Shown here piece by piece: positions 25,139 to 33,258 of a stretch of 64,000 nt of DNA. The stretch spans positions 1-64,000 of the forward strand of contig NZ_LQZQ01000051.1 of the NCBI RefSeq assembly GCF_001593005.1, given 5' to 3'. The stretch is from Roseivirga ehrenbergii. GTDB taxonomy: Bacteria > Bacteroidota > Bacteroidia > Cytophagales > Cyclobacteriaceae. The position numbers and the translations under genes are program-made. The notes beneath the pieces are model-generated. The model did no database searches and was not told the origin of the DNA. It saw only the letters and a program-made list of their open reading frames with translations. Positions within the stretch are counted from its first letter, which is position 1, and each line of letters starts with the position of its first letter.

Positions 25139-26176
25139 CTAAAACCTATTAATCACTTTCACACCTACTCCCTGAAATTCATTCATTTTGGGAAGTAGGT
25201 TTGTGGCTTCTTCTAAAGAAATCAGCTCACCAATCAGTTTTTCGGGTTGAAGTTTTCCTGATTTAATCATTTCCATCATTTCTGGATAAGCATGGGCTTG
25301 CATACCGTGGCTCCCAATCACTTCTAATTCATTGGCCACCACCAAATGCATTGGGATTTCCGGCAGGTAATCATTGCCAGCCATTAATCCCACCTGAATA
25401 TGCTTACCTCTCTTTCTGAGGTTGGCAATGGAATTAAAGCAGGTGGTTTTGCTTCCGAGTGCATCTACAGAAACATGTACACCGCCTTTCGATATTTCTT
25501 TGACCGCTTCAATCACGTTTTCTTTTCCACCATTTACGGTGTAGTGCGCGCCAATCGTTTTGGCAAATGCCAGCTTGCTGTCGTCAATGTCAACAGCAAT
25601 TACTTGAGCACCCAAAGCTTCGGCAATCATAATGGCAGAAAGTCCAACTCCACCGCAACCATGCACTGCCACCCAATTTCCTCCAGTTGTTTTGGCTTGG
25701 TGCGCTACTGCTCTGAAGGAAGTGATAAACCTACAACCCAAGCTTGCCGCGGTTTCAAAACTGATTTTATCGGGCAGGTGCACCAAATTGGTATCCGCAT
25801 AATGAATACCTACATATTCAGCAAAACTTCCCCAATGGGTAAAGCCGGGTTGAAACTGTTGGTCACACACTTGCTGATTGCCCGAATTACATTGCTCGCA
25901 TCTACCACATCCACTCACAAAGGGAACGGTTACCCTGTCTCCAATTTTAAATTTGGTAATACCTGCGCCTAACTCTACTACAGTTCCTGCCAATTCATGA
26001 CCTGGTACATGAGGTAACTCAATATCTGTATCGTGCCCCATCCAGCCATGCCAATCACTTCGGCACAAACCTGTGGCGCCTACTTTCAGTACCACTCCAC
26101 CATTAACGGGTTTTGGTTCGGCTACGGTTTCTATAGTAATGGGTGCTTGAAATTTGGTGTAGACTGTTGCTTTCAT
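25139..26176 (-). CDS. Zinc-dependent alcohol dehydrogenase
   Basis: Medium-chain zinc alcohol dehydrogenase, 345 residues from the ATG at 26176 (MKATVYTKF); an upstream ATG at 26236 would add 20 residues not seen in the family. Catalytic zinc residues are in LCRSDWHGW and PGHELAGTV, the structural zinc site is [15 protein letters not shown], and the NAD loop is [10 protein letters not shown]. The reaction is reversible alcohol-aldehyde oxidation with NAD(P); substrate not predictable. It converges with the ABC permease gene with four bases between the stops. Confidence 0.92.
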   Translation of the reverse strand: MKATVYTKFQAPITIETVAEPKPVNGGVVLKVGATGLCRSDWHGWMGHDTDIELPHVPGHELAGTVVELGAGITKFKIGDRVTVPFVSGCGRCEQCNSGNQQVCDQQFQPGFTHWGSFAEYVGIHYADTNLVHLPDKISFETAASLGCRFITSFRAVAHQAKTTGGNWVAVHGCGGVGLSAIMIAEALGAQVIAVDIDDSKLAFAKTIGAHYTVNGGKENVIEAVKEISKGGVHVSVDALGSKTTCFNSIANLRKRGKHIQVGLMAGNDYLPEIPMHLVVANELEVIGSHGMQAHAYPEMMEMIKSGKLQPEKLIGELISLEEATNLLPKMNEFQGVGVKVINRF

Positions 26177-26305
26177 TGTGGTGAAATTTAGCCAAAAATC
26201 CACTGTTTTTTCCGATGATTGAATTTGGGTGGACATAATGTTTCGTTTGATTATTGAAAATGAGTATTGTAATATAGATAGTGTTATGAATTTGACCAGA
26301 ATACA

Positions 26306-26313
26306 TATCTTTG
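26306..26313 (+). promoter_or_regulatory. Probable -7 box for the 26332 gene
   Basis: TATCTTTG fits TAnnTTTG and ends 18 bases before the ATG at 26332. No good -33 partner at standard spacing. Confidence 0.4.
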
Positions 26314-26331
26314 GTTTTTAAATCGTCTATT

Positions 26332-26970
26332 ATGAAAAAAATGGCCATTCTTTTGATGGTGAGTATTTTGCTCACAGCCAGCAGCCCTTTTAAGGATTTT
26401 CAGGGTGTAATTACTTATGGTATAAAGTATTCTCAACTTCCCAAAGAGATGAAAGGCATGGAGTCTATGTTGCCATCAGAAATGATGTTTTCTATTAAGG
26501 ATTCGAAGATAAAAATTGAGCAGAGCTTAATGGGAGGCTCACAGGTGGTAATCTCTAACCAGAAAGAAAAAACTGCTGAGATTCTCATGGATATGATGGG
26601 ACAGAAGATTCATATCCATATGTCGAAAGAAGAAATAGAGGCCGAAGAAGCCAACACTAAAAACCCAGAAGTCACCTATCTCAATGAAACAAAAAAATTG
26701 GCTGGGTTTACCTGTAAAAAGGTATTGGTTAAAACTGAGGATGGTTCGGAGTCGGTAATGTGGATTACGGATAAGATATCTGTAAAACACAAAGATTTTC
26801 AGTATTTGAATGGCTTTCCTCTTGAATATGAAACAGAACAAGAGGGAATGATAATGCATATTTCAGCTTTAAAAGTAGAAGAAAAAAAGCTTGGTGACGA
26901 GCATTTTGGTGTACCTGAAGGTTATACTGCTATGACCATGGAAGAACTCACTCGATTGGGGGGCAACTGA
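26332..26970 (+). CDS. Exported DUF4412-like protein
   Basis: About 212 residues from the ATG at 26332, which opens a signal peptide (MKKMAILLMVSILLTASS). The mature region is Met-rich with a beta-strand pattern: GVITYGIKYS, MMFSIKDSKIKIEQ, LAGFTCKKVLVK, VMWITDKI and MTMEELTRL. This order (substrate-like strand, a single Cys in GFTCKK, a WITD motif) resembles Bacteroidota DUF4412/GLPGLI-type envelope proteins of unknown role. An upstream in-frame start at 26311 is not signal-like. Stands alone between divergent and same-strand genes. Confidence 0.72.
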   Translation: MKKMAILLMVSILLTASSPFKDFQGVITYGIKYSQLPKEMKGMESMLPSEMMFSIKDSKIKIEQSLMGGSQVVISNQKEKTAEILMDMMGQKIHIHMSKEEIEAEEANTKNPEVTYLNETKKLAGFTCKKVLVKTEDGSESVMWITDKISVKHKDFQYLNGFPLEYETEQEGMIMHISALKVEEKKLGDEHFGVPEGYTAMTMEELTRLGGN

Positions 26971-27039
26971 TACTTATTTAATATTATTTCTTTTCTAGAA
27001 GCCTTTTGTGCTTAACTTTCTAGTCTAAACCAAGAAACT

Positions 27040-27477
27040 ATGTATAACGGATTACTTCACGCGCACTCTGGGTTAAGGTGGATCGTTTTGATCTTATTAT
27101 TGGCCGCCATTCTTAATGCTTTTTCTAAAAAGAAATCAGGAGTATGGACAGCCAAAGACAAGAAAATTTCACTTTTCGCTATGGTCTTTACCCATGTTCA
27201 GCTTTTAATTGGCTTGGTACTCTATTTTATTAGCCCGAAAGTGAATTTTGTGGAAGGCTTTATGAAAGATGATGTACTTCGCTTTTTTGCTGTAGAGCAC
27301 GTTTTACTAATGGTGGTTGCGATTGTCTTAATCACAATTGGTCATAGTAAGTCTAAAAAAGCTGTAACTGACGCTAAGAAATTTGGAGCTATTGCTACTT
27401 TCTATCTTATCGGACTTATTCTGATTTTAGCCTCTATTCCTTGGCCGTTCAGAAACTTAGGGTCGGGTTGGTTCTAA
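27040..27477 (+). CDS. Four-helix membrane protein, cytochrome-b-like
   Basis: A 145-residue integral membrane protein with four hydrophobic helices (about 12-27, 45-65, 84-100, 117-135). Histidines recur at or near the helices (LHAHSGLRW, FTHVQLL, VEHVLLM, TIGHSK), which is why relatives in Bacteroidota are often labelled cytochrome B; whether it binds haem is not shown. A GWTAKDKK-like loop and a final SIPWPFRNLGSGWF are characteristic of the family. Followed by an intrinsic terminator. Confidence 0.72.
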   Translation: MYNGLLHAHSGLRWIVLILLLAAILNAFSKKKSGVWTAKDKKISLFAMVFTHVQLLIGLVLYFISPKVNFVEGFMKDDVLRFFAVEHVLLMVVAIVLITIGHSKSKKAVTDAKKFGAIATFYLIGLILILASIPWPFRNLGSGWF

Positions 27478-27503
27478 GCATACCCATCGAAAATTTGTAA
27501 ATG

Positions 27504-27527
27504 AAGCAGAAGTCAACTCTTCTGCTT
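27504..27527 (+). terminator. Intrinsic terminator after the four-helix membrane protein gene
   Basis: Nine-base stem (27504-27512 with 27519-27527), six-base loop, and a T run to 27531. It touches the 3' end of the convergent M20 peptidase gene. Confidence 0.85.
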
Positions 27528-27529
27528 TT

Positions 27530-28987
27530 TTATTGCCCTTTACTGTTTAGGATCAGCTGTCGGTAAAAACGAATGGCGTTTTCATAATCTTCTACTGGAA
27601 TTCGCTCGTCAATACCATGGAAAGTGCTGATGTTCTCACTATTAATATGATATGGAACAAAGCGATAAATATTTGGGCTGATGGCTCCAAAATGCCTAGA
27701 GTCTGTAGCTGCGATGACTAAGTTAGGCGCGGTTAAAACTCCATCAAAAACTTCTTTAATAGACATATTAATTGCATTGTAACCACTGGTTTCCACCGGA
27801 GAAACTGGGGATGGCTCTGAGTTAAAACCAGAGAATCTGGTTTTAACACGTGAATCGTCAATGGTTTGATTGACATGGTTCAGCACATCTTCGGAAGTTT
27901 CTCCCGGAATAATTCGGAAGTTGATCAGTGCTCGGGCTTGCGTTGGAATGATGTTCTCTTTAATCCCTGCATTAAAAATCGTTGGTGCAGTGGTTGTTCT
28001 GATCAAGGCATTTCCTGCGCCACCTGCACTTTCATAAGTGCTTAGTACCAGTGGTTTGAAGATAGAAAGATTGGCGAAAGCCATTTTATTCACAAAACCC
28101 ATTTCCGGCCCAATTTGATTGATAAAACCTTGCATCGGTTCTGAAATTGTTCCTTTGGATGGATTGCTTTTTACCTTAGCTACCGCTTTGGCTAATACAT
28201 CAATGGCTGTTTCCGCGTCAGGTCGAGAAGAATGACCGCCATCCATATCAACTGTCAGTTCAATGGTGGTAGAGCCTTTCTCGGCTACGCCAATAAAGGC
28301 CACATCAGAATCTACGCCCGGTACAAGCTTTTGGGTGATGGCATATCCTTCATCCAAAATATATTCAGCATGAATTCCCTCGTGTTCAAGATATCGGGCA
28401 ATGGCTACAGCGCCTTTTTCTCCACCCACTTCTTCATCGTGACCAAAAGCCAAATAAATAGTTCTTTCAGGTTGGGCACCTTCAGAAAGAAGCATTTCTA
28501 CAGCTTCTAAAATACCGATTACCGAAAACTTATCGTCAATAGTGCCACGGCCCCAAATCACTCCGTCTTTCACAATTCCGCCAAAAGGATCAACCGACCA
28601 TTTTTCTGGGGAAGCAATAGGAACCACATCAATATGGCCCATCAAAACGATAGGCTTAAGCGTTAGGTCTTTTCCCCTCCAACTAAATAAATGGCTGTAT
28701 TGGTTAAAAGTTTTGTGTTCCAAAACAGAATCAATTAGAGGATAACTGATTTTAAGAAATTCATTGAAAGCCTCGAAAGCTGTAGAGTCAAAATTGGCTG
28801 GGTCTTCGTGAGAAATGGTTTTTATTCTCAAAGCTTCTGTAAGCCTTTGAATTGAAGAATCAGGAATGTCGATTTTTGAGACTGGCTCAACTTCTAATTG
28901 TTTCGAATTAAAAGTAAAGGTTTTGATAAGCACATAGGCCACAAAAATGAGGAGGAGTACTAGTGTTGCTTTGAGGAATTTCTTCAT
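27530..28987 (-). CDS. M20 family metallopeptidase, membrane-anchored or exported
   Basis: A 485-residue M20 peptidase/amidohydrolase of the PM20D1/CPS1-like group. A hydrophobic N-terminal segment (about 5-23) should anchor or export it. Metal-site motifs: LMGHIDVVP, WGRGTIDDK and GHDEEVGGEKG, and a late FHGIDERIPVEDY with the conserved His. Relatives hydrolyse N-acyl amino acids or dipeptides; the substrate here is unknown. The next gene upstream on this strand, a CDF transporter, is 40 bases away, so an operon is possible. Confidence 0.9.
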   Translation of the reverse strand: MKKFLKATLVLLLIFVAYVLIKTFTFNSKQLEVEPVSKIDIPDSSIQRLTEALRIKTISHEDPANFDSTAFEAFNEFLKISYPLIDSVLEHKTFNQYSHLFSWRGKDLTLKPIVLMGHIDVVPIASPEKWSVDPFGGIVKDGVIWGRGTIDDKFSVIGILEAVEMLLSEGAQPERTIYLAFGHDEEVGGEKGAVAIARYLEHEGIHAEYILDEGYAITQKLVPGVDSDVAFIGVAEKGSTTIELTVDMDGGHSSRPDAETAIDVLAKAVAKVKSNPSKGTISEPMQGFINQIGPEMGFVNKMAFANLSIFKPLVLSTYESAGGAGNALIRTTTAPTIFNAGIKENIIPTQARALINFRIIPGETSEDVLNHVNQTIDDSRVKTRFSGFNSEPSPVSPVETSGYNAINMSIKEVFDGVLTAPNLVIAATDSRHFGAISPNIYRFVPYHINSENISTFHGIDERIPVEDYENAIRFYRQLILNSKGQ

Positions 28988-29027
28988 GTTTAAATGAGAT
29001 TGAGCCTAAATATAAAAATTGTCGGCT

Positions 29028-29900
29028 TTATTCTTCGGGTTCGATGTGAATTAGCACATCGGCTATTTCGGGCATTTCGTTTTGAATTGCATTTTTCACA
29101 TCATGGGCTATATCATGTCCTTTTTTAACTGAGATTTCACCTTTAACTGTAAGGTGTAAATCTACATGGAACGACATACCTGTTTTTCTAACAAAGCATT
29201 TTTCTGTGCCCTGAACCCCGGAAACTGTTTCAGCTACTTTTCTGATGTCGACAATTAAATCATCATAAACATGCTCATCCATAATTTCGCCAAGGGCAGG
29301 GCGAAAAATCAGAAATGCATTGTAGACAATAAAACCAGAAGCGATTAAAGCAGCCCAATCGTCTGCTGTTTCATACCCTTCACCCATATAAATCGCAATG
29401 GAAATTCCGATAAAGGCCAATAGGGAAGTGATGGCATCGCTTCTGTGATGCCAAGCATCGGCTTTCAAAGAAGTGCTTTTAGTTTTGTCACTCTTCTTAG
29501 AAACAAACCGATAGAAAATCTCTTTTAGAATGACAATGGAAGCTAGAACTACTAGCGTAAATTTTTCTGGAACTTTGTGTGGCGTGCGAATATGTTGGAT
29601 GCTTTCATAAGCAATTACGGTGGCTGAAATCACTAAAATTCCAACCACAATAAAAGTAATAAGTGGCTCTGCCTTTCCATGGCCGTAAGGGTGGTTCTCA
29701 TCCGCAGGTCGGGTAGAGTATCTTAACCCGAAAAGAACTAATAATGAAGCAAATACATCTGTGGTGGATTCAATGGCATCGGCAATAAGGGCATAAGAAT
29801 TACCAAACACACCTGCAATTCCCTTTGCAATGGCCAAAAATGCATTGGCAATCGCGCTGAAAATAGCGGTATTGATGGCAGTTTGTCTATTCGATTCCAT
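29028..29900 (-). CDS. Cation diffusion facilitator transporter
   Basis: A 290-residue CDF (cation efflux) protein: about six transmembrane helices in residues 1-200, the metal-site motifs in ALIADAIESTTD and KADAWHHRSDAITS, and the HPYGHGKAE loop, followed by a cytoplasmic C-terminal domain with VDLHLTVKGEISV and AHDVKNAI. It should export Zn2+, Fe2+, Mn2+ or similar in exchange for protons; the motif set (D at helix 2, HxxxD at helix 5) does not settle the metal. Six bases separate it from the pseudouridine synthase gene upstream. Confidence 0.93.
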   Translation of the reverse strand: MESNRQTAINTAIFSAIANAFLAIAKGIAGVFGNSYALIADAIESTTDVFASLLVLFGLRYSTRPADENHPYGHGKAEPLITFIVVGILVISATVIAYESIQHIRTPHKVPEKFTLVVLASIVILKEIFYRFVSKKSDKTKSTSLKADAWHHRSDAITSLLAFIGISIAIYMGEGYETADDWAALIASGFIVYNAFLIFRPALGEIMDEHVYDDLIVDIRKVAETVSGVQGTEKCFVRKTGMSFHVDLHLTVKGEISVKKGHDIAHDVKNAIQNEMPEIADVLIHIEPEE

Positions 29901-29906
29901 GATTCA

Positions 29907-30641
29907 TTAATCATCATGAGTTTTGGAGGACGTAGAAATCAATCGGTTGATTTCAGCCATTTCTTTAGGGGTAATGTCGCGCCAAGCACCAACAGGTATA
30001 TCTAATATCACATTCATGATGCGCACCCTTTTTAATTGTCGAACTTCATAATCTAAGTACTCGCACATTCTGCGTATTTGCCGATTAAGCCCTTGCGTCA
30101 ACACGATCCGAAACTTGAGTTTGCCGATTTGTTCTACTTCGCATTTACGCGTAATCGTATCTAAAATAGGTACACCATTACTCATTTTTGAAATGAAGTC
30201 TCGTGTGATGGGCTTGTTCACCGTAACGATGTACTCTTTTTCATGATTGTTTCTGGCACGTAAGATCTTGTTCACAATGTCTCCATCATTGGTAAGGAAG
30301 ATGAGGCCCTCACTGGGTTTGTCTAATCGGCCAATCGGGAAAATTCGTTTAGGGTAGTTGATGAAATCAATGATGTTGTCTTTTTCCACTTTTACATCCG
30401 TGGTGCAAACAATCCCTACAGGTTTATTAAATGCAATGTACACAGGCTTATCCTTTGGCTCGACCACAGGTTTTCCGTCTACAGCAACATTATCTTCCTT
30501 TGTAACTTTAGTTCCCATTTCGGGTACTGCGCCATTAATGGTTACTCGACCTTCTTCAATCAGTTTATCGGCAGCCCTGCGCGAACAGTAGCCAATTTCA
30601 CTTAGGTATTTATTGATTCTAACAGGCTGGTCAGTAGTCAT
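29907..30641 (-). CDS. rluF: 23S rRNA pseudouridine synthase, RluF type
   Basis: A 244-residue RsuA-family pseudouridine synthase. An N-terminal S4 RNA-binding domain (about 8-55, [20 protein letters not shown] in two parts) precedes the catalytic domain with Asp107 in [16 protein letters not shown], and the C-terminal [16 protein letters not shown] motif. This combination with that active-site loop is usual for RluF (23S rRNA U2604); RluB/RluE are alternatives. Six bases from the CDF transporter gene downstream. Confidence 0.88.
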   Translation of the reverse strand: MTTDQPVRINKYLSEIGYCSRRAADKLIEEGRVTINGAVPEMGTKVTKEDNVAVDGKPVVEPKDKPVYIAFNKPVGIVCTTDVKVEKDNIIDFINYPKRIFPIGRLDKPSEGLIFLTNDGDIVNKILRARNNHEKEYIVTVNKPITRDFISKMSNGVPILDTITRKCEVEQIGKLKFRIVLTQGLNRQIRRMCEYLDYEVRQLKRVRIMNVILDIPVGAWRDITPKEMAEINRLISTSSKTHDD

Positions 30642-30735
30642 TCGTTAATTATTGAGTGCTGATGTGTCTGGGTTGAAAATCAACCATGCATTATTTCGAT
30701 GCAAATTACAGAATTCTATTGGCAGAGATGCATAA

Positions 30736-30772
30736 AAAATGCCGACTCTGCAAAAGCAAAAAGCGGCATTTT
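30736..30772 (-). terminator. Intrinsic terminator after mscL
   Basis: Nine-base stem (30736-30744 with 30764-30772) with a 19-base loop and a T run on the minus strand, 20 bases past the mscL stop. Confidence 0.7.
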
Positions 30773-30791
30773 AGAATGAATAGTGGTTGTT

Positions 30792-31217
30792 TTATTTTTT
30801 TAATAGATCTCTTATCTCGGTTAAAAGCACTTCTTCTTTAGAAGGCGCTGCTGGAGCGGCAGGAGCTGCGGCTTCTTTCTTCTCCATTTTCTCTTTCAAA
30901 TGATTGTAAGATTTCACTACCATGAAAATGGCGAAAGCCACAATTATAAAAGTAATAATGGTGTTAATGAACACTCCGTAGGCAATTGCTACCTCGGCAG
31001 TAGCATCGCCAGCACCAGCAGCAGTTTCTGCAACGGCCTCTTGTAAAACTAATTTCATTTCTGAAAAATCAACACCGCCTAGGAGAATTCCGATTGGGGG
31101 CATTAAAATGTCATTTACAAATGACTTGACGATGGCGCCAAAATAAGTGGCCATAATTAAACCCACGGCTATTTCTAGTACATTTCCGCGGATGAGGAAT
31201 TTCTTAAATTCTTTCAT
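30792..31217 (-). CDS. mscL: Large-conductance mechanosensitive channel
   Basis: MscL, 141 residues, opens under membrane tension to release osmolytes in hypo-osmotic shock. Typical features: FKKFLIRGNVLEIAVGLIMATYFGAIVKSFV at the first helix (pore segment with small residues, seen in pieces), NDILMPPIGILLGGVDF, a second helix (about 80-103) and a cytoplasmic Ala-rich and charged C-terminal helix. The extra Ala/Pro-rich stretch (about 118-128) before the last helix is longer than in E. coli. Stands alone with its own terminator. Confidence 0.95.
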   Translation of the reverse strand: MKEFKKFLIRGNVLEIAVGLIMATYFGAIVKSFVNDILMPPIGILLGGVDFSEMKLVLQEAVAETAAGAGDATAEVAIAYGVFINTIITFIIVAFAIFMVVKSYNHLKEKMEKKEAAAPAAPAAPSKEEVLLTEIRDLLKK

Positions 31218-31531
31218 GTTTAGCTTTTTTTGTTTAGTAATTAAGATTGATTATTCACGATCTCTGTTTGTTTGCCTAAGGTTGAAATAGGCATTCATAG
31301 GGATAGCGTGGAATAAGATAACGATTTTTAAAATAATACAATCTTGTTGCCCTTGTAAAGGCAAATTAGTATAACAGCATTTACAAGAATTGCTTGTTGT
31401 GGGCTAATTAAAATTTGGAATGAGGAATTCCAAGAGTTGTGCTCTTAGAGGGTGCAATATACGAATATTCAGCTTAGCTTTCTGTTATATGTGAATCGAT
31501 TCCATTAAATTCGACCAAACAAACGTTCGTT
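31218..31531. other. Intergenic region between divergent mscL and paaN
   Basis: 314 bases with no convincing gene. It holds three inverted repeats: CTTGTAAA at 31352-31359 with TTTACAAG at 31380-31387; TTGGAAT at 31415-31421 with ATTCCAA at 31427-31433; and a 14-base near-palindrome (one mismatch pair) at 31518-31531 that ends at the paaN start codon. These may be regulator sites; none matches a named motif I can defend. Confidence 0.4.
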
Positions 31532-33193
31532 ATGGGATTGACCACTGCACAAAAAGACATACTAGATAAGGCGGTAGAAGCCTTACATACTCGTGGGTTT
31601 CACTCACAATACCCTGAGCATCCGGCACCAGCCATTTATGGCGAAACGGCCGATGCCGATGGAAAAGAGGCTTTCAAAGCCTTAAGAAAAAAGAATTTTG
31701 AAGAACTAAAGCAAGAAGGAGCAATTTCATGGATAGGCGAGGAGCATTCTCCTTATTTTGATGCGCCTGTAGGCCCCAAGTATCCAGCTTTCAGTACCGA
31801 AGAATTAATAAACCGTGCCGAAAAGGCTTTCCATTCTTGGAGAAAAGTGAGCTTGGATGATAGAGCGGCTGTGTTGATTGATGCCTTAGATCGTTTCTCT
31901 AAGCGCTTCTTCGAGAATGCCTACGCGACTATGCACACTACAGGGCAAGGTTATATGATGGCATTTCAGGCTTCTGGCCCACACGCTGCCGACCGTGCAT
32001 TAGAAGCTGTTGCTGCTGGATATGATGAATTGAGTCGTTTTCCTTCTAAAACCACTTGGGACAAACCAATGGGTAAATACAACTTGGTCGTGAACAAAGA
32101 GTGGAGGGCAGTGCCAAAAGGTATTGGCTTGGTGATTGGTTGCTCAACCTTCCCTACTTGGAATTCGGTGCCAGGTGTTTTTGCCGATTTAATTACGGGT
32201 AACTCTGTATTGGTGAAGCCACACCCAGGTGCTATTTTACCAATGGCCATTGTGGTAGCTGAAATTAGAAATGCACTGAGAGATGCTGGCTTCGATGCCG
32301 ATGCCTGTCAACTAGCGGTTGACGTGCCGAGCGCACCAATCACTAAAGAATTGGCTGAACACCCTAAGGTGAAATTAGTAGACTTTACTGGGAACTCGGA
32401 GTTTGGTAGCTATTTAGAAAAACTTCCGAAAGCAGTGTTTACGGAGAAAACGGGTGTGAACTCAATTATTTTGGATTCGGTAGTCGATATCGATAAAGTG
32501 ATTCAGAACATTACCTTCTCGGTATGTTTGTATTCGGGCCAAATGTGTACCGCACCTCAAAACTTCTTTATTCCAGAAGGCGGAGTGAAAACACCAGATG
32601 GTGTGCTATCATTCGATGAGGTGGCTCAAAAATTTGCTGACTTCACCAACGGTTTGATCGATAATCCTAAGGCTGGACCATTTGTATTGGGAGCCATTCA
32701 AAACCCAAATACAGGCGAAAGAGCTAAAAACGCAGCCAAAGAGTTGGGTGGAAGGGTTTGGTTAGAAACCAGAACCATTGAAAATCCGATTTTCGCAACT
32801 ACGAGAACGCAAACTCCAGTGGTAATCGAACTAAGTTCTGCGGATAAGGACAAGTTCGCAACGGAGCTTTTTGGGCCAATTGCGTTGCTGATTAAGACAA
32901 AAAATACGGAAGAGTCTGTGGCTTTGGCTAGAGAATTGGCAGAAGAACATGGTGCTATTTCTTGTGGTGCTTACACTACAGATGAGGCCATGAAAGAGCA
33001 TATTGCTGATCAAATGTCGTTGGCGGCAACTCCAGTTTCCTTCAATTTGACTGGCGGTCTTTTCGTGAATCAGAATGCAGCATTCTCTGATTACCATGTA
33101 ACAGGAGGAAACCCAGCAGGTAATGCTTCATTTACTAACCCGGGTTATGTAAATGGAAGATTTACTTGGGTTGGAATGAGAGAGTTGGCTTAA
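31532..33193 (+). CDS. paaN: PaaN-type aldehyde dehydrogenase (phenylacetate degradation)
   Basis: A 553-residue aldehyde dehydrogenase-fold protein of the PaaN group found in Bacteroidota and others, which lacks the MaoC half of E. coli PaaZ. The catalytic Cys is Cys339 in LYSGQMCTAPQNFF, the general base Glu is in VFTEKTGVN, and the cofactor region is VIGCSTFPTWNSVPG. The N-terminal extension (about 1-90) and SYTNPGYVNGRF-like ending fit PaaN better than other dehydrogenases. Role: oxidation of the ring-opened semialdehyde CoA of phenylacetate breakdown (family knowledge). No paaABC genes in the window; a PaaG-like gene is 11 kb away. Confidence 0.85.
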   Translation: MGLTTAQKDILDKAVEALHTRGFHSQYPEHPAPAIYGETADADGKEAFKALRKKNFEELKQEGAISWIGEEHSPYFDAPVGPKYPAFSTEELINRAEKAFHSWRKVSLDDRAAVLIDALDRFSKRFFENAYATMHTTGQGYMMAFQASGPHAADRALEAVAAGYDELSRFPSKTTWDKPMGKYNLVVNKEWRAVPKGIGLVIGCSTFPTWNSVPGVFADLITGNSVLVKPHPGAILPMAIVVAEIRNALRDAGFDADACQLAVDVPSAPITKELAEHPKVKLVDFTGNSEFGSYLEKLPKAVFTEKTGVNSIILDSVVDIDKVIQNITFSVCLYSGQMCTAPQNFFIPEGGVKTPDGVLSFDEVAQKFADFTNGLIDNPKAGPFVLGAIQNPNTGERAKNAAKELGGRVWLETRTIENPIFATTRTQTPVVIELSSADKDKFATELFGPIALLIKTKNTEESVALARELAEEHGAISCGAYTTDEAMKEHIADQMSLAATPVSFNLTGGLFVNQNAAFSDYHVTGGNPAGNASFTNPGYVNGRFTWVGMRELA

Positions 33194-33220
33194 GAGACGC
33201 GAGTTTAACCTATAATATTA

Positions 33221-33240
33221 AAACCACCTTCGGGTGGTTT
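33221..33240 (+). terminator. Intrinsic terminator after paaN
   Basis: Eight-base stem (33221-33228 with 33233-33240) with a stable TTCG loop and a T run to 33244, 28 bases after the stop. Confidence 0.9.
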
Positions 33241-33258
33241 TTTTATGTTGAAATGGTT

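Noticed and set aside
25400-25972. 190-codon plus-strand frame opposite the alcohol dehydrogenase gene
   Set aside because: Antisense shadow of a solid zinc dehydrogenase; poor start context and no domain.
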